64,000 nucleotides of DNA from an uncultured Flavobacteriaceae bacterium. Lineage in GTDB: Bacteria; Bacteroidota; Bacteroidia; Flavobacteriales; Flavobacteriaceae. The position numbers were made by a program, and so were the translations under genes. The first letter of the stretch is position 1. The number at the start of each line of letters is the position of its first letter. Shown piece after piece: positions 62,502 to 64,000 of the stretch. The notes under the pieces are model-generated. The model saw only the letters and a list, made by a program, of their open reading frames with translations, had not been told where the DNA came from and ran no database searches. The stretch is taken from NCBI GenBank assembly GCA_947494205.1, contig CANLUH010000016.1, positions 1 through 64,000 of the forward strand, read 5' to 3'.

Positions 62502-62525
62502 AGCCTATCATTTATTTGATGGGCT
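62502..62525 (+). terminator. Terminator after first csp
   Basis: AGCCTATCA (62502-62510) pairs with TGATGGGCT (62517-62525, one G-T pair), then a T-run. Confidence 0.88.
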
Positions 62526-62617
62526 TTTTTTATTTTTAAAATTAATTGATTTATAGGCTCTTTTGTTAATTATTGGATCTACCTTTGCCGCATTAAATAA
62601 TTAATAAATTTATTACA

Positions 62618-62809
62618 ATGAGCAAAGGCACAGTAAAATTCTTCAATGACACTAAAGGATTTGGTTTCATCACAGAAGAAGGTGTAAGTAAAGACCATTT
62701 TGTACACATCTCGGGTTTAATCGACGAAGTTCGTGAAGGTGACGAAGTAGAATTCGATTTACAAGAAGGTAAAAAAGGATTAAACGCAGTAAATGTAAAA
62801 GTAATATAA
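62618..62809 (+). CDS. Cold-shock domain protein (second copy)
   Basis: A 63-residue paralogue of the upstream gene, differing at only about ten positions (starts MSKGTVKFFNDTKGFGFITE) with the same RNP motifs. The two genes are a tandem duplication kept under separate leaders and terminators. Ends before a G-T-containing hairpin at 62841-62865. Confidence 0.96.
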   Translation: MSKGTVKFFNDTKGFGFITEEGVSKDHFVHISGLIDEVREGDEVEFDLQEGKKGLNAVNVKVI

Positions 62810-62840
62810 GTATATATTTCTATTAAACTTTTTTAAGTAA

Positions 62841-62865
62841 AGACCTATTCTAATCGAATGGGTCT
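62841..62865 (+). terminator. Terminator after second csp
   Basis: AGACCTATTC (62841-62850) pairs with GAATGGGTCT (62856-62865, one G-T pair); T-rich after. Confidence 0.85.
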
Positions 62866-62875
62866 TTCTATTTTA

Positions 62876-62917
62876 AATAACAAAGGCTATCTAAACATTT
62901 AGATAGCCTTTGTTATT
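62876..62917. terminator. Long bidirectional hairpin before the CAP-domain gene end
   Basis: A 19-base-pair near-perfect stem (62876-62894 with 62899-62917) with a 4-base loop, 11 bases after the csp terminator. It mainly serves the minus-strand gene ending at 62937. Confidence 0.9.
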
Positions 62918-62936
62918 AATATATTTTTTTAAGGTT

Positions 62937-63458
62937 TTATTTTTCTCTTGCAATAACTAGAGTGTAATACTCCCCTACTTTTCCTAATCCCATAAAAGTA
63001 TTCTCATCATATTGTTCTGTTAGAATTCTATTATAGTAACCAGATGATTTCCATATGTTAATTAAATCTTTCTCATTAGATGTTTTAGCAGTAATAGAGG
63101 CTACGATAGTAAATGCTCCTTTCGAAAACTTATTAGTTGGCATATTGTAAAGGTAATCTGCATTAGACATATTTTTAGAATGTAACCTAGCCGCATATAC
63201 CATAGCTCCTTTTACTTCTAGCTTTGGTAATCCACTATTTACTCTAAACGCATTAATGCGATTGTAAGTTATTGTTAAATCTTCGCTACCTAGGTCTTTC
63301 TTGTTCTCTAATTTAATGTTATCTAAATAAGATAATGTATTTACTGTTTGTGCACTTTTTTGTGTCAATACTTTTTCAATACCATTACTAGTATTTCCAA
63401 AAAATGAATACACTGTAAATGAACCAAATATTAATAATTTAAAGAGTCCTAATTTCAT
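62937..63458 (-). CDS. CAP/SCP-domain secreted protein
   Basis: A 173-residue protein with a signal peptide (LGLFKLLIFGSFTVYSFFG). Residues about 65-173 show a CAP (SCP/PR1) pattern: INAFRVNSGLPKLEVKGA, AARLHSKNMSNADYL and the final TFMGLGKVGEYYTLVIAREK. The second His/Glu of the CAP tetrad is not clear, so it may be a non-catalytic ligand binder. Transcribed alone with a long upstream region. Confidence 0.78.
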   Translation of the reverse strand: MKLGLFKLLIFGSFTVYSFFGNTSNGIEKVLTQKSAQTVNTLSYLDNIKLENKKDLGSEDLTITYNRINAFRVNSGLPKLEVKGAMVYAARLHSKNMSNADYLYNMPTNKFSKGAFTIVASITAKTSNEKDLINIWKSSGYYNRILTEQYDENTFMGLGKVGEYYTLVIAREK

Positions 63459-63861
63459 AATTAATACGTTTTAATGTTTTTAATAATTATGTCGATGCAT
63501 CAACAATTTAACCTCTATTCTATTTTATTTCTTTAATAATCAAGAGACACATCAATTACGATGTTAATTTGCTATATGGACTTTTTTAGATTCATTTTAC
63601 TCTCAAAAAAACAACTATTTCAATTAACACAAAATAGAAAACGCTTTTCAAAAACAAACATAAACACCTAAAAAACAAACATTTAAACCAACACTATATT
63701 CCTGTTAGTTTTTATTAAAAACCATTATGTTAATTATATGTTAAAGCAAAAAATCAAACTTATAAAATGAACATAATTATCTTAAATAAGGGTATAAAAA
63801 AGCCTGTGATAAAATATCACAGGCTAATTATTGTATTATAATTTATTACAGAATCCTGTAA
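63459..63861. other. Intergenic region at the right edge
   Basis: About 400 bases without a gene: AT-rich upstream region of the CAP gene, then a terminator at 63801-63825 that belongs to the minus-strand gene at the window end. I see no repeats. Confidence 0.6.
63801..63825 (-). terminator. Terminator of the edge-truncated T9SS cargo gene
   Basis: AGCCTGTGATA (63801-63811) pairs with TATCACAGGCT (63815-63825); a T-run follows on the minus strand. Confidence 0.9.
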
Positions 63862-64000
63862 CTATTGTTTTATAAGTTTTACAACTCCTTTAGAGTTTTC
63901 CGATGTAATGGTCATAAAATACATTCCAGAAGCTGCTTGAGATAAATCTATAGCTTTAGTAGTACTCATATTAGATAAATCTAACGCTTTAATAAAACGC
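63862..64000 (-). CDS. C-terminal end of a T9SS-secreted protein (partial)
   Basis: The minus strand is open from the window edge to a TAG at 63862-63864, 46 codons. The sequence reads LDLSNMSTTKAIDLSQAAS, GMYFMTITSENSKGVVKLI and KQ, a typical type A T9SS sorting domain (beta strands, the SGMY turn, basic end). The catalytic or binding part of the protein lies beyond 64000. Partial: product unknown. Confidence 0.85.
   Translation of the reverse strand, partial: RFIKALDLSNMSTTKAIDLSQAASGMYFMTITSENSKGVVKLIKQ

Overview
The window looks like a chromosomal segment of a marine-type member of the Flavobacteriaceae (Bacteroidota). The DNA is strongly AT-rich. Upstream boxes follow the TAnnTTTG pattern of this phylum and there are few Shine-Dalgarno sites. 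Two proteins carry C-terminal type IX secretion (T9SS) sorting domains, lipoproteins are abundant, and several families are typical of the group (DUF4870, PspC/GIN genes, a split methylmalonyl-CoA mutase, the MoxR/DUF58 cluster). I recall similar gene sets from genera such as Lacinutrix, Olleya and Winogradskyella, but the genus cannot be fixed from reading alone.

Layout: 1-84 is a perfect heptamer array, followed by about 490 bases without a gene. 577-3790: ECF sigma factor with a membrane partner, a hypothetical protein, acyltransferase and Nudix hydrolase. 4010-9618: secreted alpha-amylase, cyclophilin lipoprotein, M3 peptidase. 9769-12878 (minus): secreted hypothetical protein, TRIC-type channel and RDD protein, plus a plus-strand six-cysteine peptide. 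12903-19253: SpoIIM-DUF4129-DUF4350-MoxR-DUF58 operon, interrupted by two small membrane-protein genes. 20663-25304: DUF2141, a divergent dps/oxyR pair, small hypotheticals, AIM24-like and DUF4442 proteins. 25594-31690: dockerin-like lipoprotein, DUF4870, an M50-like protein and a padR-pspC-DUF4440-GIN stress/envelope operon. 31762-35765 (minus): hybrid histidine kinase, trxB, YtxH protein, tRNA-Pro. 35886-42697: PQQ sugar dehydrogenase with cytochrome c, then udk-divIC-mutA-lipoprotein-mutB. 42778-47057: a large AT-rich accessory gene. 47153-52699: parA-parB-DUF5683-dapB-lepB and a WbqC protein. 53028-60195 (minus): TPR protein, ribH, small membrane proteins, mutL, two rhomboids, EEP-family protein. 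60320-62809: recF, lipoprotein, DUF721, two cold-shock genes. The right edge holds a CAP-domain protein and the 3' end of a T9SS cargo gene.

The most notable locus is 42778-47057. It encodes a predicted anti-phage-type STAND NTPase with an N-terminal SMEK domain (nuclease-like AVDL...QVTS core), a NACHT-type NTPase (GDAGLGKT, LIIDGFDE) and about 1,000 residues of C-terminal repeat/sensor region. Its frame is broken by a perfect tandem duplication of 11 bases (43430-43440 and 43441-43451). Removing one copy gives one continuous 1422-residue protein. This is either a freshly inactivated defence gene or a slipped-strand phase switch.

Other structure beyond genes: two diverged copies of a MITE-like inverted-repeat element (6131-6270 and 11418-11549), three short tandem repeats of 7, 7 and 4 bp beside genes, an OxyR-like box between dps and oxyR, and numerous intrinsic terminators.
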